64,000 nucleotides of DNA from Cupriavidus sp. EM10 (GCF_018729255.1 NZ_CP076060.1:992001-1056000), one strand, 5' to 3'. Shown: positions 38,358 to 48,174, numbered from the stretch's first letter. Notes: generated by a model not told the origin, from the letters alone. Program-made: numbers and translations.

Positions 38358-39274
38358 TCAGAGCCGGTTGTCTTCGGTCGGGTACTCGTGCCAGTGCAGT
38401 TTCTTGCGCAGCGTGGCGTAGTAGTTGTAGCCCAGCGGGTGCAGCAGGTTGATGGTCTTGGCCGAACGGCGCACCACGATGCGGTCGCCGGGCAGCAGCG
38501 ACGCCAGCGACTGCATGTCGAAGTTGACGCTGACATCGCGCGCGCTGGCCACCTCGATCGTGACCTCGGCGTCGTGCGGCAGCACGATCGGCCGGTTGGA
38601 CAGCGCGTGCGGGGCAATCGGCACCAGCACCAGGCCGGACAGCGTGGGATGCAGGATCGGGCCGCCCGCGGCCAGCGCATAGGCGGTGGAGCCGGTGGGC
38701 GTGGACACGATCAGGCCGTCCGACCGCTGGTTGTACATGAAATAGCCGTCCACCGAGACGGCCAGCTCGACCATGCCCGAGATGCCGGACCGGTTCACCA
38801 CCACGTCATTGAACGCCAGCGCCGAGAAAATGACGCCATCGTCGCGGATCACGCGCGATTCCAGCAGCATGCGCGATTCGGCCTCGTAGCGGCCGGCCAG
38901 CATTTCGGGCAGCCGCCGGGTGACGTCCTCGAGCGGAATGTCGGTCATGAAGCCCAGCCGGCCATGGTTGACGCCGATGACCGGCACGTCGTGCCCGGCC
39001 AGCTGGCGGGCCAGGCCCAGCAGCGTGCCGTCGCCCCCGAGCACCACGGCCACGTCGGCCTGCCGGCCGATTTCCTCGGGGCTCAGCACCGGATAGCCGG
39101 TCAGCCCGGTTGCCATCGCCGTCTCGCGCTCGAATACCACATCCTGGCCGTTGCGCGACACGCAGGACGCGATTTCCTCCAGCGGGCCTTCGATACCGGC
39201 GGTCGAGTGCCTGCCCACCAGGGCGACAGTCTTGAACGGAGCGCGCGGGGCGCTGGGCTTTGAGGGGCAGACAT
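38358..39274 (-). CDS. nadK: NAD kinase (frameshifted near the 5' end)
   Basis: Phosphorylates NAD to NADP; normally essential. 305 residues after repair, the usual length in this family. Motifs: [20 protein letters not shown] and [21 protein letters not shown]. One C is missing at about 39255-39257 (AGCCCAGCG should be AGCCCCAGCG), restoring [20 protein letters not shown]. Because the gene should be indispensable, this break is almost surely an error in the sequence rather than biology. Divergent from hrcA, upstream of recN in the common Burkholderiaceae order. Confidence 0.93.
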
Positions 39275-39417
39275 GGCGGGATTAGAACATACCGGCATGT
39301 CCATTGCCAGCTTCGGCCCGGCGTCGCCGGAAAGGGTGCCGTCCGCACCGATCGGCGGTACCAAAGCAGCGCGTGCGGCGCCCGAACCGGCCAGTTTTGA
39401 TTAAAATCCCCAGCATC

Positions 39418-40470
39418 ATGGACGAACGTTCTAAAACGCTGCTCAAGACCCTGATCGAGCGCTACATCGCCGAAGGGCAGCCCGTGGGCTCGCGGACCCT
39501 GTCGAAGTACTCGGGTCTGGACCTGTCGCCGGCCACCATCCGCAATGTGATGTCTGACCTCGAGGAAATGGGTTTCATCGCCAGCCCGCATACGTCTGCC
39601 GGCCGCATTCCCACGCCGCGCGGGTATCGGCTGTTCGTCGACACGATGCTGACGGCGCGCCCGCTGGAAGGCCCGCCCGGCCTCAGCGCCGAGCTGGCCG
39701 ACCTGAAGGACCAGATCCAGGGCCAGATGGCCAGCCAGCAGCTGGGCCCGCAGCGGATGATCACGGCGGCGGCCCATACGCTGTCGAACCTGTCGCGCTT
39801 TGCCGGGGTGGTGATGACGCCCCGGCGCGCCCAGGCGTTCCGGCAGGTGGAATTCATGCGGCTGTCCGACAAGCGCATTCTGCTGATCATCGTCAGCCCC
39901 GAAGGCGACGTGCAGAACCGCATCATCCAGACCGAGCTGTCCTACACGCCGGCCCAGCTGATCGAGGCCGCCAACTTCTTCAACACCCATTACGCGGGCA
40001 TGAGCTTCAACGCCGTGCGCGACCACCTGCGCGGCGAACTGCAGGCGCTGCGGCGCGACATGTCGTCGCTGATGCAGGCCGCGGTGGAGGCCGGCAGCAA
40101 CGCCATGGCCGAGGACAACGGCGAGCAGGTGTTTATCTCCGGCGAACGCCGGCTGCTGGAAGTGGAAGACCTGTCGTCCAGCATGGACAAGCTGCGCCGG
40201 CTGTTCGACGTCTTCGAGCACAAGACCAGCCTGCTGCAACTGCTGGACGTGTCCAGCCACGCGCAGGGCGTGCAGATCTTCATCGGCGGCGAAAGCCAGC
40301 TGGTGCCGCTGGAAGACATGGCCGTCATCACGGCGCCATATGGCGTCGACGGCCAGATCGTCGGCACGCTGGGCGTGATCGGCCCCACGCGGATGGCCTA
40401 CGAGCGGGTGATCCCGATCGTCGACATCACGGCCCGGCTGCTGTCGAGCGCGCTGAGCCAGAACTCCTGA
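39418..40470 (+). CDS. hrcA: Heat-inducible transcription repressor HrcA
   Basis: Repressor that binds CIRCE operators of groESL-type genes and is itself folded by GroEL; 350 residues. The N-terminal winged helix includes [20 protein letters not shown] and [20 protein letters not shown], followed by [19 protein letters not shown]. The GAF-like C-terminal half contains [17 protein letters not shown]. The start at 39418 gives [17 protein letters not shown] find no CIRCE inverted repeat (GCACTC-N9-GAGTGC type) in its own upstream region. Confidence 0.95.
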   Translation: MDERSKTLLKTLIERYIAEGQPVGSRTLSKYSGLDLSPATIRNVMSDLEEMGFIASPHTSAGRIPTPRGYRLFVDTMLTARPLEGPPGLSAELADLKDQIQGQMASQQLGPQRMITAAAHTLSNLSRFAGVVMTPRRAQAFRQVEFMRLSDKRILLIIVSPEGDVQNRIIQTELSYTPAQLIEAANFFNTHYAGMSFNAVRDHLRGELQALRRDMSSLMQAAVEAGSNAMAEDNGEQVFISGERRLLEVEDLSSSMDKLRRLFDVFEHKTSLLQLLDVSSHAQGVQIFIGGESQLVPLEDMAVITAPYGVDGQIVGTLGVIGPTRMAYERVIPIVDITARLLSSALSQNS

Positions 40471-40581
40471 TGCGGTGCCGGTGTCTGTCGTGTACGGCCG
40501 GACACCGCCAGCCGGCTACCATTGCATTTTCCAGACCGAATCCCCGCTTGCCAGCGCCCCGGCATCCGAAACGGAAACCCC

Positions 40582-41697
40582 ATGACGTTTTCGCCTGAAC
40601 CGGCATACCAGCACGGCCAGCCGCCGCGCACCGCGATCCTGCTGATCAACCTCGGCACCCCCGACGCGCCCACGCCCAAGGCGGTGGGCCGCTACCTGAA
40701 GGCCTTCCTGTCCGATCCGCGCGTGGTGGAAATTCCGCGCCTGGCCTGGCTGCCGATCCTGCATGGCCTGATCCTGCCGTTCCGCTCGCGGGCATCGGCC
40801 ATGAAGTACGAGTCGATCTGGCTGCGCGAAGCCCATATGACGGGGTCGCCGCTGCTGGTCCACACGGAACGCCAGGCCCATGCGCTGCAGCTGCTGATGC
40901 AGAAGCTGGGGCACGACGTGACGGTGGCCTGTGCCATGCGCTACGGCAATCCGTCGATCGGCTCGGTCATGGAGGCGCTGCGCCGGCAGGGCACCGAACA
41001 GATCCTGGTGCTGCCGCTGTACCCGCAGTACTCGGGCACCACCACGGCGACGGCCTTCGACGAGCTGTTCCGCGTGCTGGCTGGCTGGCGCAATCAGCCG
41101 GAACTGAGGCTTGTAAAGCACTTTCACGATCATCCGTCCTACATCGCTGCGCTCGCCGCCCGGGTGAGGGCGTATTGGGCCAGCAACGGCTTGCCGGACT
41201 TCGCGCGGGGCGACAAGCTGATCCTGTCCTTCCACGGCCTGCCGCGCCGGCTGCTGGACCTGGGCGATCCCTACCATTGCGAATGCCTGAAAACGGGCCG
41301 CCTCTTGGGCGAGGCGCTGGGCCTGCAGCCGGGCCAGTACCAGGTGACGTTCCAGTCGCGCTTCGGCAAGGCCGAATGGCTGCAGCCCTATACCGCGCCG
41401 ACGCTGACGGAACTGGGCAAGGTGGGCACGCAGCGCGTGGATGTGTTCTGCCCGGGCTTTCCGGCGGACTGCATCGAGACGCTTGAGGAAATTGCGATGG
41501 AGGGGCAAAGCGAGTTCCGCGTGGCGGGCGGCCAGGACTTCCATTTCATTCCATGCATGAATGATTCGGAGCCGTGGATTGCCGGTCTGGCCGACATTGC
41601 CCTGCAGCATCTGCAGGGCTGGCCGCTGGACCTGCCCCATCCGCACGAGCTGGAGGCGCGGCGCAGCCGGGCCCAGACACGCGGCGCGGCGGCCTGA
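40582..41697 (+). CDS. hemH: Ferrochelatase
   Basis: Inserts ferrous iron into protoporphyrin IX, the last step of haem synthesis; 371 residues. Visible are [20 protein letters not shown], the conserved [13 protein letters not shown], the active-site His in [35 protein letters not shown] and the acidic [15 protein letters not shown]. The start at 40582 gives [18 protein letters not shown]. The Hsp15-like gene follows after 44 bases on the same strand. Confidence 0.95.
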   Translation: MTFSPEPAYQHGQPPRTAILLINLGTPDAPTPKAVGRYLKAFLSDPRVVEIPRLAWLPILHGLILPFRSRASAMKYESIWLREAHMTGSPLLVHTERQAHALQLLMQKLGHDVTVACAMRYGNPSIGSVMEALRRQGTEQILVLPLYPQYSGTTTATAFDELFRVLAGWRNQPELRLVKHFHDHPSYIAALAARVRAYWASNGLPDFARGDKLILSFHGLPRRLLDLGDPYHCECLKTGRLLGEALGLQPGQYQVTFQSRFGKAEWLQPYTAPTLTELGKVGTQRVDVFCPGFPADCIETLEEIAMEGQSEFRVAGGQDFHFIPCMNDSEPWIAGLADIALQHLQGWPLDLPHPHELEARRSRAQTRGAAA

Positions 41698-41741
41698 GGC
41701 GCGGTAAGCCAGGTAGGAAGGTAGTCTGCGAGGATTTGACG

Positions 41742-42137
41742 ATGCAAGTGGATTTCGAGGCGGATGCGCGGATGCGCATCGACAAGTGGCTGTGGTGCGC
41801 GCGCTTCTTCAAGACGCGCTCGCTGGCGGCCGATGCGGTGGAGCGCGGCCGGGTGACGGTGAACGGCCAGCCGGTCAAGAATTCGCGCGAAGTGAAGCCG
41901 GGCGATACGGTGGTGCTGGAAGCCCACCAGCAGCGCTGGGAAGTGGTGGTGAAGGGCGTGCCGGCGTCGCGCGGCGCGGCGCCCATCGCCCAGAGCACCT
42001 ACGCGGAAACGCCGGAAAGCCAGGCCAGGCGCCAGCTGGAGTCGGATCGGCGGCGCATGCAGCCCGAGCCGACCGCCGAACTGCAGGGCCGGCCGACCAA
42101 GCGCGACCGGCGCCGGATCGACAATTTCAGAAGCTAG
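41742..42137 (+). CDS. S4-domain RNA-binding protein, Hsp15 family
   Basis: 131 residues. The S4 RNA-binding domain is near the N-terminus (MRIDKWLWCARFFKTRSLAA ... VTVNGQPVKNSREVKPGD), with a basic, Arg-rich tail ending TKRDRRRIDNFRS. This is the Hsp15 (HslR) pattern; in E. coli Hsp15 rescues stalled 50S subunits carrying nascent chains after heat shock. Its location between haem and heat-shock genes fits. Terminator-like hairpin CGATCCCGCC/GGCGGGATCG at 42155-42189 follows. Confidence 0.88.
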   Translation: MQVDFEADARMRIDKWLWCARFFKTRSLAADAVERGRVTVNGQPVKNSREVKPGDTVVLEAHQQRWEVVVKGVPASRGAAPIAQSTYAETPESQARRQLESDRRRMQPEPTAELQGRPTKRDRRRIDNFRS

Positions 42138-42154
42138 AGAATTTGCACTGACAA

Positions 42155-42189
42155 CGATCCCGCCACGGCAGGGCGCCGCGGCGGGATCG
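42155..42189 (+). terminator. Hairpin after the Hsp15-like gene
   Basis: Arms CGATCCCGCC and GGCGGGATCG (10 perfect pairs) with a 15-base loop and no clear U tract. It is probably a weak or Rho-dependent terminator. Confidence 0.4.
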
Positions 42190-42203
42190 CGCGCAAGGGT
42201 GGG

Positions 42204-42359
42204 TTAGCGGACGTACTGTACGAGGTAGTGCTTGAATACGGCTTTGCCGCTGCCATACTCGGTGTCGCGCGGCGCCACCGTTTCCGACAGGCAAATGAAC
42301 GCCGTCATCGCCGACAAGACGGCGACCAGGCAGAACGTTACGACTGGTAGCTTGTGCAT
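42204..42359 (-). CDS. Small single-pass membrane or secreted protein, hypothetical
   Basis: 51 residues from the ATG at 42359, or 63 from a GTG at 42395 that has GGGAG upstream. The N-terminal half MHKLPVVTFCLVAVLSAMTA is a signal peptide or transmembrane helix, followed by a short polar part ending AVFKHYLVQYVR. I do not recognise a family. It lies alone in the gap between the Hsp15-like gene and grpE. The hydrophobic leader and ordinary codon use make it a plausible real gene. Confidence 0.45.
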   Translation of the reverse strand: MHKLPVVTFCLVAVLSAMTAFICLSETVAPRDTEYGSGKAVFKHYLVQYVR

Positions 42360-42528
42360 GGTGAAGCGTCCCAAAGATGCACCGAATTGATCCACCTTGT
42401 GCTCCCGTTATTTTTGTCATTTTTCCTGCCTTGAATCTTAGTGTTTGCGTTGCAGCAAAGCAATGAACACCGGATTGCATGAAACAGGGCTTTGTAACGG
42501 CGTATTTCGGCGTCTCTGAACCCGCACA

Positions 42529-42557
42529 CTTGAAAAAGTGGAAGCGCGGCGCCATGT
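42529..42557 (+). promoter_or_regulatory. Sigma-32 (heat-shock) promoter of grpE
   Basis: -35 CTTGAAA at 42529-42535, 14-base spacer, -10 CGCCATGT at 42550-42557 (consensus CCCCATNT, one mismatch). It ends 89 bases before the grpE ATG. Confidence 0.8.
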
Positions 42558-42646
42558 GCGGCTAGACTTGCCGATTGGCATCCGATCCACCCCGGGGTCC
42601 GCAGTCAAGCGCGGGCCGTGGTTTAGCATTTTTGATACGAATCGAC

Positions 42647-43204
42647 ATGGAAGAACAGAATCAGACGCCAGATACGAACACGCAGCAGGCGGCCAACGCC
42701 GCTGCCGCGCCGGCGCCCGAAGCTGCGGCCGCCGGTGCCGACGATGTGGCACGCCTGACCCAGCAGGTGGCCGAGCTGGAGGCCAAGGTCAAGGAAACCT
42801 ACGACCTGTTCATGCGCGCCACGGCCGAAGGCGAAAACATCCGCCGCCGCTCGCAGGAAGAAGTGGCCAAGGCGCACAAGTTTGCCATCGAGAACTTTGC
42901 CGACAACCTGGTGCCCGTGATGGACAGCCTGCAGGCCGCGCTGGCCGACAACACCGGCGACCTGGCCAAGCTGCGCGAGGGTGTGGAGCTTACGGCACGT
43001 CAGCTGTCGGCTGCCTTCGAGCGCGGCAAGATCGTCGAGGTCAACCCGGTAGGCGAGAAGTTCGATCCGCATCGCCACCAGGCCATCTCGATGGTGCCGT
43101 CCGAACAGGAACCGAACACGGTGGTGGCCGTGCTGCAACGTGGCTACACGATTGCCGACCGCGTATTGCGCCCGGCGCTGGTGACGGTCTCGGCGCCGCG
43201 CTGA
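42647..43204 (+). CDS. grpE: Nucleotide exchange factor GrpE
   Basis: Cochaperone that releases ADP from DnaK; 185 residues. An acidic Ala-rich N-terminus (1-40) precedes the long coiled-coil ([20 protein letters not shown]) with [18 protein letters not shown], then the beta domain with [17 protein letters not shown] and the C-terminus [20 protein letters not shown]. The start at 42647 gives [16 protein letters not shown] sigma-32 promoter lies upstream and a terminator after the stop. dnaK itself is not within the next 20 kb on this side. Confidence 0.96.
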   Translation: MEEQNQTPDTNTQQAANAAAAPAPEAAAAGADDVARLTQQVAELEAKVKETYDLFMRATAEGENIRRRSQEEVAKAHKFAIENFADNLVPVMDSLQAALADNTGDLAKLREGVELTARQLSAAFERGKIVEVNPVGEKFDPHRHQAISMVPSEQEPNTVVAVLQRGYTIADRVLRPALVTVSAPR

Positions 43205-43229
43205 GTCGTTCCGATGTAATCGCTTGAAG

Positions 43230-43260
43230 ACGCCCGGCGGCCGCAAGGTCTCCGGGCGTT
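43230..43260 (+). terminator. Terminator of grpE
   Basis: Arms ACGCCCGG and CCGGGCGT with a 14-base loop, followed by TGCCGTTTC. It lies between grpE and the thioredoxin-like gene. Confidence 0.6.
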
Positions 43261-43281
43261 GCCGTTTCTGGAGGGCCGACG

Positions 43282-43722
43282 ATGTCCGACGCGCAAGAAC
43301 CCAACCACCAACCCGACCACCAACCCGGCCACGAGCCCCACCTCGATCACCGTGCCTTCGACGTGCTTGGCATGCAACCGGTGGGCCCCGACACCATCGA
43401 TGCCGCCATCGCGGCCTCCGGGGACGACCTGGTCTGCGTGTTCTTCTGGGGCGTGGACTGCTTCAACTGCGAGATGGCCAAGAAAGCCATCCTTGCCGAT
43501 CCCGACAAGCTGCGCGTGCTGAACCTGCGCTGGCTGCACACCAACGTCTACGCACATCCCGAACTGGGCCGCCGCTTCGGCCTGCACGGCATTCCCGTGT
43601 TCATGTTCTTCCACAAGGGCAAGAAGCTCGGGCGCGCCACCGGCTGGCACGGCTACGGCCAGTTTGCGGCGGCGGTGGGCAATGCGCGGCTCAAGGCCGA
43701 AGGCAAGCCGCTGGCGGGCTGA
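43282..43722 (+). CDS. Thioredoxin-family protein
   Basis: 146 residues with a thioredoxin fold and redox pair Cys60-x-x-Cys63 in FFWGVDCFNCEMAKKA. The usual WCGPC is replaced by DCFNC, and the cis-Pro is in GLHGIPVFMFFHKGK. The N-terminal 24 residues are rich in His, Pro and Asp and could bind a metal. Related genes often follow grpE in this family of bacteria, so it may be a heat-shock-associated thiol protein. The start at 43282 has GAGGG 13 bases upstream. Confidence 0.85.
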   Translation: MSDAQEPNHQPDHQPGHEPHLDHRAFDVLGMQPVGPDTIDAAIAASGDDLVCVFFWGVDCFNCEMAKKAILADPDKLRVLNLRWLHTNVYAHPELGRRFGLHGIPVFMFFHKGKKLGRATGWHGYGQFAAAVGNARLKAEGKPLAG

Positions 43723-43743
43723 TCGTTCCGCTCGCCGGCCGGC

Positions 43744-45072
43744 TTAGCGCGACAGCGCGTAGCCGATGCGGAACTGCCACGGCGTCTTCTGGTTGTAGTA
43801 GAGCAGGCTCTCGCCGTAGCCGTAGAAAAAGCCCGCCATCAGGTAGCCCGCCGTGCCCGGCACCAGCCGCGCCAGCGGGTAGGTCAGCTGCGAGTCGACG
43901 CTGCCATAGCCCTTGCGCGTGCCCTTGCGCAGCGTGGCGGCCAGTTCCCAGGAATCGGGCCGGCCGTAGGCGATGTTCAGGTCCATGTAGCCGCGATAGT
44001 GGGCGATGTCCTCGTTGTCGCTCTTGCCAACGTAGGCGTAGACCTTCGGCGCCACGCGCCAGTGCCAGTCGGTCTGGTCGCCGAAGTACATCGTCGGTTT
44101 CACGAACAGGATGTTGACCCCGCGCGATTCGTCGCCGGAGCGGCCGTTCGATTCGTGCTCGAAGCCGGTGGCGATCGACATGCGGCTGATCACGCTGTTC
44201 TTCACGCCCGTGTCCGACAGGTAGTAATACAGGCTGGGCCGGTAGTTGGTGTCCTTGAAAGGCCGGGAGTCACCGGCCAGGTCCCACAGCGAGAACTGCG
44301 TGTAGGCGAAGTACAGGTTGTCCAGCACCGACTTCGAATTGGGATCCTCGCCCTCGAAGATGCGGTACTTGAAGCTGATCTGGAACTTGGCGTTGGCGCC
44401 GTCGTGGCCGCCGAACATGATGTACATCGGCTCGTTGAACGACAGGCGCTGCGCATCGCGCAGGTCGGCCGGGGCGGGCGGCGGGGCGTTGTTGGCCGCC
44501 GTGACGATGGGCGTGACCGGTGGCGTGGCCGATGGCGTGTCTTCCGCGCCAGGTGCGGCAGGGGCAGCAGGCGTGGCGGCTACCGCTGCTGCGGGGGTGG
44601 CCGGCTGACCCGGCAGCGGCGCGCGATTGAGCGTTACCAGTACCGGCGCCGCGTCGATCCCCGTGACGTCGAGCCGCACCTGGCCGCGCAGCTCGGCCGG
44701 CCATTGGGCGCTATAGGAAATGGTGCGATTCTCGCCGGGGCGCAGGTTCAGCACCGCCGGGCCGCTGCCCACGCGCTTCAGTTCCACGCGCATCGGCGCG
44801 GCCAGGTCGCCGGAGGCGGTTACCTGCAGCGAATCGGGTACGGCATAGCGGCGCGTGGTTGCATCGGCCGTGACCAGCAGCGTCAGCACCATGGGCCGGG
44901 TGCCGTCGATCTGGCGTGGTGGCTGCAGCAGCGCCACGGCGCCGTGTGCCGACATGGGCGCCAGCACGGCGCCTGCAACGACCAGGGCGGATGTCAAGGC
45001 GGATGTCAGCGAGCACGCAAGCGGGGCAATGGCGCGCCGTTGGACGGGCCGCGCGGGTAATTTGAAAGGCAT
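43744..45072 (-). CDS. pldA: Outer-membrane phospholipase A
   Basis: OMPLA family, 442 residues. The 12-strand barrel occupies the C-terminal 270 residues, with the catalytic signature GFEHESNGRSGDESRGVN (His, Ser and Asn of the H-x-S-x-N type). The last residues QFRIGYALSR look like a terminal beta strand, though ending in Arg rather than Phe. Between the signal peptide (about 1-44) and the barrel lies an extra domain of about 110 residues plus an Ala/Pro linker, which E. coli PldA lacks. I start at the ATG 45072; a TTG at 45111 is also in frame. The enzyme hydrolyses phospholipids mislocalised to the outer leaflet. Confidence 0.87.
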   Translation of the reverse strand: MPFKLPARPVQRRAIAPLACSLTSALTSALVVAGAVLAPMSAHGAVALLQPPRQIDGTRPMVLTLLVTADATTRRYAVPDSLQVTASGDLAAPMRVELKRVGSGPAVLNLRPGENRTISYSAQWPAELRGQVRLDVTGIDAAPVLVTLNRAPLPGQPATPAAAVAATPAAPAAPGAEDTPSATPPVTPIVTAANNAPPPAPADLRDAQRLSFNEPMYIMFGGHDGANAKFQISFKYRIFEGEDPNSKSVLDNLYFAYTQFSLWDLAGDSRPFKDTNYRPSLYYYLSDTGVKNSVISRMSIATGFEHESNGRSGDESRGVNILFVKPTMYFGDQTDWHWRVAPKVYAYVGKSDNEDIAHYRGYMDLNIAYGRPDSWELAATLRKGTRKGYGSVDSQLTYPLARLVPGTAGYLMAGFFYGYGESLLYYNQKTPWQFRIGYALSR

Positions 45073-45202
45073 GGGACAACGGCACGCCGCGCCGGAAGAC
45101 ACGACCGGCAAGGGTCGGGTGGCGCGGACATGACAAGGAGTGGCGACCGCAAGAGATTATCATGCGTCGCTCCATGCTCTTGTCGGTGTCTGTCGGACGC
45201 GC

Positions 45203-45634
45203 TCAGCCCGCCGCGCGGCGCTTGATGTCGTCCACGTAAGCCTGCCCGTCGGGCGGCATGCCGTTGCGCTGGGCATTCCAGAGCATCTGGCCCAGGGCTT
45301 CCATGATCTCGTGCTGCGCGGCGTGCGGCGAGTCGAGCCGGCGGGTCAGGGCCTCGTACGCGGCGCGGATGCCGGGCGGCTGGTCGATCGACACCTGCTC
45401 GGAAATCGACAGGTGCATGGCCAGGTGCAGGAACGGATTGGTCTGGCCGGCCTCGGGCGTGTAGTCACGCGCGACGGCACCTTCGGCATCGTCCAGCTGG
45501 TCGTGGTATTCGGGATGCTGGTCGATCCAGTCGACCGCGATCGCCTCTAGCGGCGTGAGGACATTGCCCGCGACGCGCTTCTGCCAGGCTTCGCAGAAGA
45601 AACGGCGGACTTCTTCTCTTGAGGGATTGAACAT
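45203..45634 (-). CDS. DUF1841 family protein
   Basis: 143 residues, with conserved pattern MFNPSREEVRRFFCEAW, IDQHPEYHDQLDD, NPFLHLAMHLSISEQVSIDQ and HEIMEALGQMLWNAQRNGMP. This is the DUF1841 signature of beta/gammaproteobacteria; the function is unknown. It has no membrane segment or signal peptide and is monocistronic. The start at 45634 matches the family N-terminus. Confidence 0.9.
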   Translation of the reverse strand: MFNPSREEVRRFFCEAWQKRVAGNVLTPLEAIAVDWIDQHPEYHDQLDDAEGAVARDYTPEAGQTNPFLHLAMHLSISEQVSIDQPPGIRAAYEALTRRLDSPHAAQHEIMEALGQMLWNAQRNGMPPDGQAYVDDIKRRAAG

Positions 45635-45725
45635 GATGGCCGCTATTGTAGTGCAGCGGTCCGGATGCTGCCGGGCCAGCCTGCCGCATGCGTAGAATGC
45701 GAGCTTTCAGATCCCTTTCGTCCCC

Positions 45726-46754
45726 ATGACCGCCTCCGCCACCGGCACCTTGGGCCACGCCCGCGACAAACTTGCCGGCGTGCTGCTGATTGCGCTGTCG
45801 GCCAGCGCCTTCGGCGCCATGGCCATCTTCGCGCGGTTTGCCTACGCGGCCGGCGCCGATGTGTACGGCCTGCTGGCCGTGCGCTTCGTGTTGGCGGCCA
45901 TCGCCATGGCATTCGTGATGCGCGCGCGCGGCATCGCATTACCGCCATTTCGGCGCGTGCTGGCTCTGGCGGCGATGGGCGGCATCGGCTATGTCGGCCA
46001 GTCCTACTGTTTCTTTACCGCCCTGAACCACGCGCAGGCCAGCCTGGTGGCGCTGCTGCTCTATCTCTATCCGCTTTTCGTCACGATCCTGGCGGCCGTC
46101 TTTCTAAAGGAACGGCTGACCACGCCGGCCGTGATCGCGCTGGTGCTGTGCTCGGTCGGAGCCGGGCTGACCGTGGGCGGCGGCGAGGGCGAGCCGCTTG
46201 GCATTGCGCTGGGCGTGGCGGCTGCCGTGATCTATTCGGTCTATATCGTGGTGGGCGCGCGCGTGACGGCGGGCGTCAATGCCATCGCCACGACCACGGT
46301 CATCTGCACGGCGGCGGCGCTGGTCTATGTGACGGTCGGCATCCTGCGCACCGGCGCCGGCGTGCCGCCGCAGTTTCCGGCGACGGGCGGCGGCTGGCTG
46401 GCGCTGGTGGCCATCGCGCTGGTGTCGACGGTGCTGGCCATCCTGACGTTCTTTGCCGGCCTCCAGAAGCTGGGGGCATCGAAGGCGTCGATGCTGTCGA
46501 CGCTGGAGCCGGTGGTGACCGTGGTCCTGGCGGCGGCGCTGCTGGGCGAGCATATCGGCGCCACGCAGGCCGTGGGCGGCGGGCTGATCCTGCTGGGCGT
46601 CCTTTGGCTCACACGCCGGGCCAGCGGCGCGCCGTCGGGGATGCCTCCGACGAACGGAATTGAACGGCTTCGTCAAACCGCTTGTGGGTGGTTGCCGGCG
46701 GCTTGGGTACAATCGCGCTTTCTTCCTTCACAAAACCCGGAAACCGCGCAATGA
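45726..46754 (+). CDS. EamA/DMT-family transporter (C-terminal end probably misread)
   Basis: Ten-helix drug/metabolite transporter with two EamA repeats (about 15-150 and 160-300). Visible are [20 protein letters not shown] and [20 protein letters not shown], the classic repeat ends preceding [11 protein letters not shown]. As written it ends at 46754 with an odd 30-residue tail that runs over the next promoter and overlaps the next ATG. Adding one G at about 46637-46640 would end it at 46663 as [13 protein letters not shown], 312 residues. Given the other errors in this sequence I prefer that version. Substrate unknown (amino acid or metabolite export). Confidence 0.88.
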   Translation: MTASATGTLGHARDKLAGVLLIALSASAFGAMAIFARFAYAAGADVYGLLAVRFVLAAIAMAFVMRARGIALPPFRRVLALAAMGGIGYVGQSYCFFTALNHAQASLVALLLYLYPLFVTILAAVFLKERLTTPAVIALVLCSVGAGLTVGGGEGEPLGIALGVAAAVIYSVYIVVGARVTAGVNAIATTTVICTAAALVYVTVGILRTGAGVPPQFPATGGGWLALVAIALVSTVLAILTFFAGLQKLGASKASMLSTLEPVVTVVLAAALLGEHIGATQAVGGGLILLGVLWLTRRASGAPSGMPPTNGIERLRQTACGWLPAAWVQSRFLPSQNPETAQ

Positions 46755-47338
46755 AATCCGTCGATCAGGCCGCCATCGCACAATTGTTCACCGAAGCCCG
46801 CACCCATAACGTGTGGCAAGACAAGCACGTGGACGATGCGCTGCTGAAGCAGGTTTACGAAGCGATGAAGTTCGCCCCGACGGCGGCCAACAGCTCGCCG
46901 GCCCGCATCGTGTTCGTGAAGTCGGCCGAGCAGAAGGCCCGCCTGGTGGAGTGCGTGTCCGCCGGCAACGTGGACAAGACCCGCTCGGCGCCGGTGACCG
47001 CGATCATCGCCTTCGACAACGCGTTCCATGACCAACTGCCCAAGCTGTTCCCGCACGCCGACGCCCGTTCCTGGTACGCCGGCAACGATGAGAAGATTGC
47101 CCGCGATGCGCTGATGAACAGCTCGCTGCAGGGCGGCTACTTCATCCTGGCCGCACGTGCGCTGGGTCTCGATTGCGGCCCGATGGGCGGTTTCGATGCC
47201 GGCAAGGTCAATGCCGCGTTCTTCCCCGACGGCAAGTGGTCGGTCAATTTCCTGATCAACCTGGGCTACGGCCAGGCCGACAAGCTGCATCCGCGCCTGC
47301 CGCGCCTGTCGTTCGACGAAGCCTGCCGCATCGTCTGA
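46751..47338 (+). CDS. Nitroreductase family protein, RutE/HadB-like (malonic semialdehyde reductase type)
   Basis: 195-residue FMN-dependent nitroreductase. Motifs [58 protein letters not shown] and [17 protein letters not shown] match the RutE/putative malonic semialdehyde reductase branch. No other rut (pyrimidine degradation) genes are present, so the substrate is uncertain. The ATG at 46751 is preceded by a TACAAT -10 box at 46708-46713. It ends before a strong bidirectional terminator. Confidence 0.87.
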   Translation: MKSVDQAAIAQLFTEARTHNVWQDKHVDDALLKQVYEAMKFAPTAANSSPARIVFVKSAEQKARLVECVSAGNVDKTRSAPVTAIIAFDNAFHDQLPKLFPHADARSWYAGNDEKIARDALMNSSLQGGYFILAARALGLDCGPMGGFDAGKVNAAFFPDGKWSVNFLINLGYGQADKLHPRLPRLSFDEACRIV

Positions 47339-47364
47339 TTCCGGCCAGCGCTGCTGCAGGATTG

Positions 47365-47394
47365 AAAAAGGCGACCTCGACGGTCGCCTTTTTT
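47365..47394. terminator. Bidirectional terminator
   Basis: AAAAAGGCGACC and GGTCGCCTTTTT arms with a 5-base loop, between the convergent nitroreductase and Coq4-family genes. Confidence 0.9.
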
Positions 47395-47421
47395 GTCGCC
47401 TTTTTCCTGCCTATAGCCCAG

Positions 47422-48147
47422 TCAGGCCGACCACTCCTGCACCGGATTGCACGCCTGGTAGCGCACCGCCTCGGCGATGCCCAACCGGGCGCGCGCCGCA
47501 TCGAACGGCTCGTTCAGCAGCTTTTCGTAGTCCTCGCCCAGCAGCCAGCTGGCGCGCCGGCCCAGCCGGTAGCCTTCCAGCACCGCGCGGGCAAAGGCCA
47601 GGTTGCGCGTCACGCGCCAGCTTTTCAGCGACGCGGCGATGGCGATGAAGGCCCACCCCTTGCCGCCCGTCTGTGCGTAGCTGAACGCCACCAGCGCCGC
47701 CTCGCCCAGGCTCTCGTCGGCGCGATAGCCGGTCAGCACGTGCCAGATATCGTGGACATCGCGGGTCCGGCGGCCAAACCACATGTAGGCGTCCTCGACG
47801 ATGGGCTCCTGGTTCAGGTTCGACACCTTGGCCAGCCCGTCCGCGCTGTAGCCGGTCTTTTCCAGGAAGGCGCGATACGCGGCCCCCACCGTGCCGGGCG
47901 CGAAGCGGGCGATGTAGTCCGGATCGGACAGCTTTTCCGCCAGTTCGATGCGCTGATAGGCCATGCGCCGACCGTCGCTTGTGCTGAGCAGGCGGCTGTA
48001 GTTGCGCGGCATCGACGGGCCGTTCAGTGCCCGCATGATCTTGAACACCTGCTCGGTGTCGTTGCCGTCGGCCAGCAGCTTGCGGATGGCCTGGAACGCA
48101 GTGCCAAGGTCGCGCCGATAGGGGTTGTAGCCGGTAGTGGAAGCCAT
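47422..48147 (-). CDS. Coq4-family ubiquinone biosynthesis protein
   Basis: 241 residues, Coq4 family. The metal motif H-D-x-x-H is at 132-136 in RDVHDIWHVLTGY, followed by a Glu in ESLGEAAL. I count 12 residues between the second His and that Glu, against 11 in the usual motif. In eukaryotes COQ4 acts in oxidative C1 decarboxylation of the ubiquinone precursor. It is the last gene of the TetR-controlled monooxygenase operon, 27 bases after the hydrolase stop, so here it may serve a catabolic task rather than quinone synthesis. Ends NPVQEWSA. Confidence 0.85.
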   Translation of the reverse strand: MASTTGYNPYRRDLGTAFQAIRKLLADGNDTEQVFKIMRALNGPSMPRNYSRLLSTSDGRRMAYQRIELAEKLSDPDYIARFAPGTVGAAYRAFLEKTGYSADGLAKVSNLNQEPIVEDAYMWFGRRTRDVHDIWHVLTGYRADESLGEAALVAFSYAQTGGKGWAFIAIAASLKSWRVTRNLAFARAVLEGYRLGRRASWLLGEDYEKLLNEPFDAARARLGIAEAVRYQACNPVQEWSA

Positions 48148-48174
48148 GGTCGGTCCTTTCGGTGATGGCTGCGG

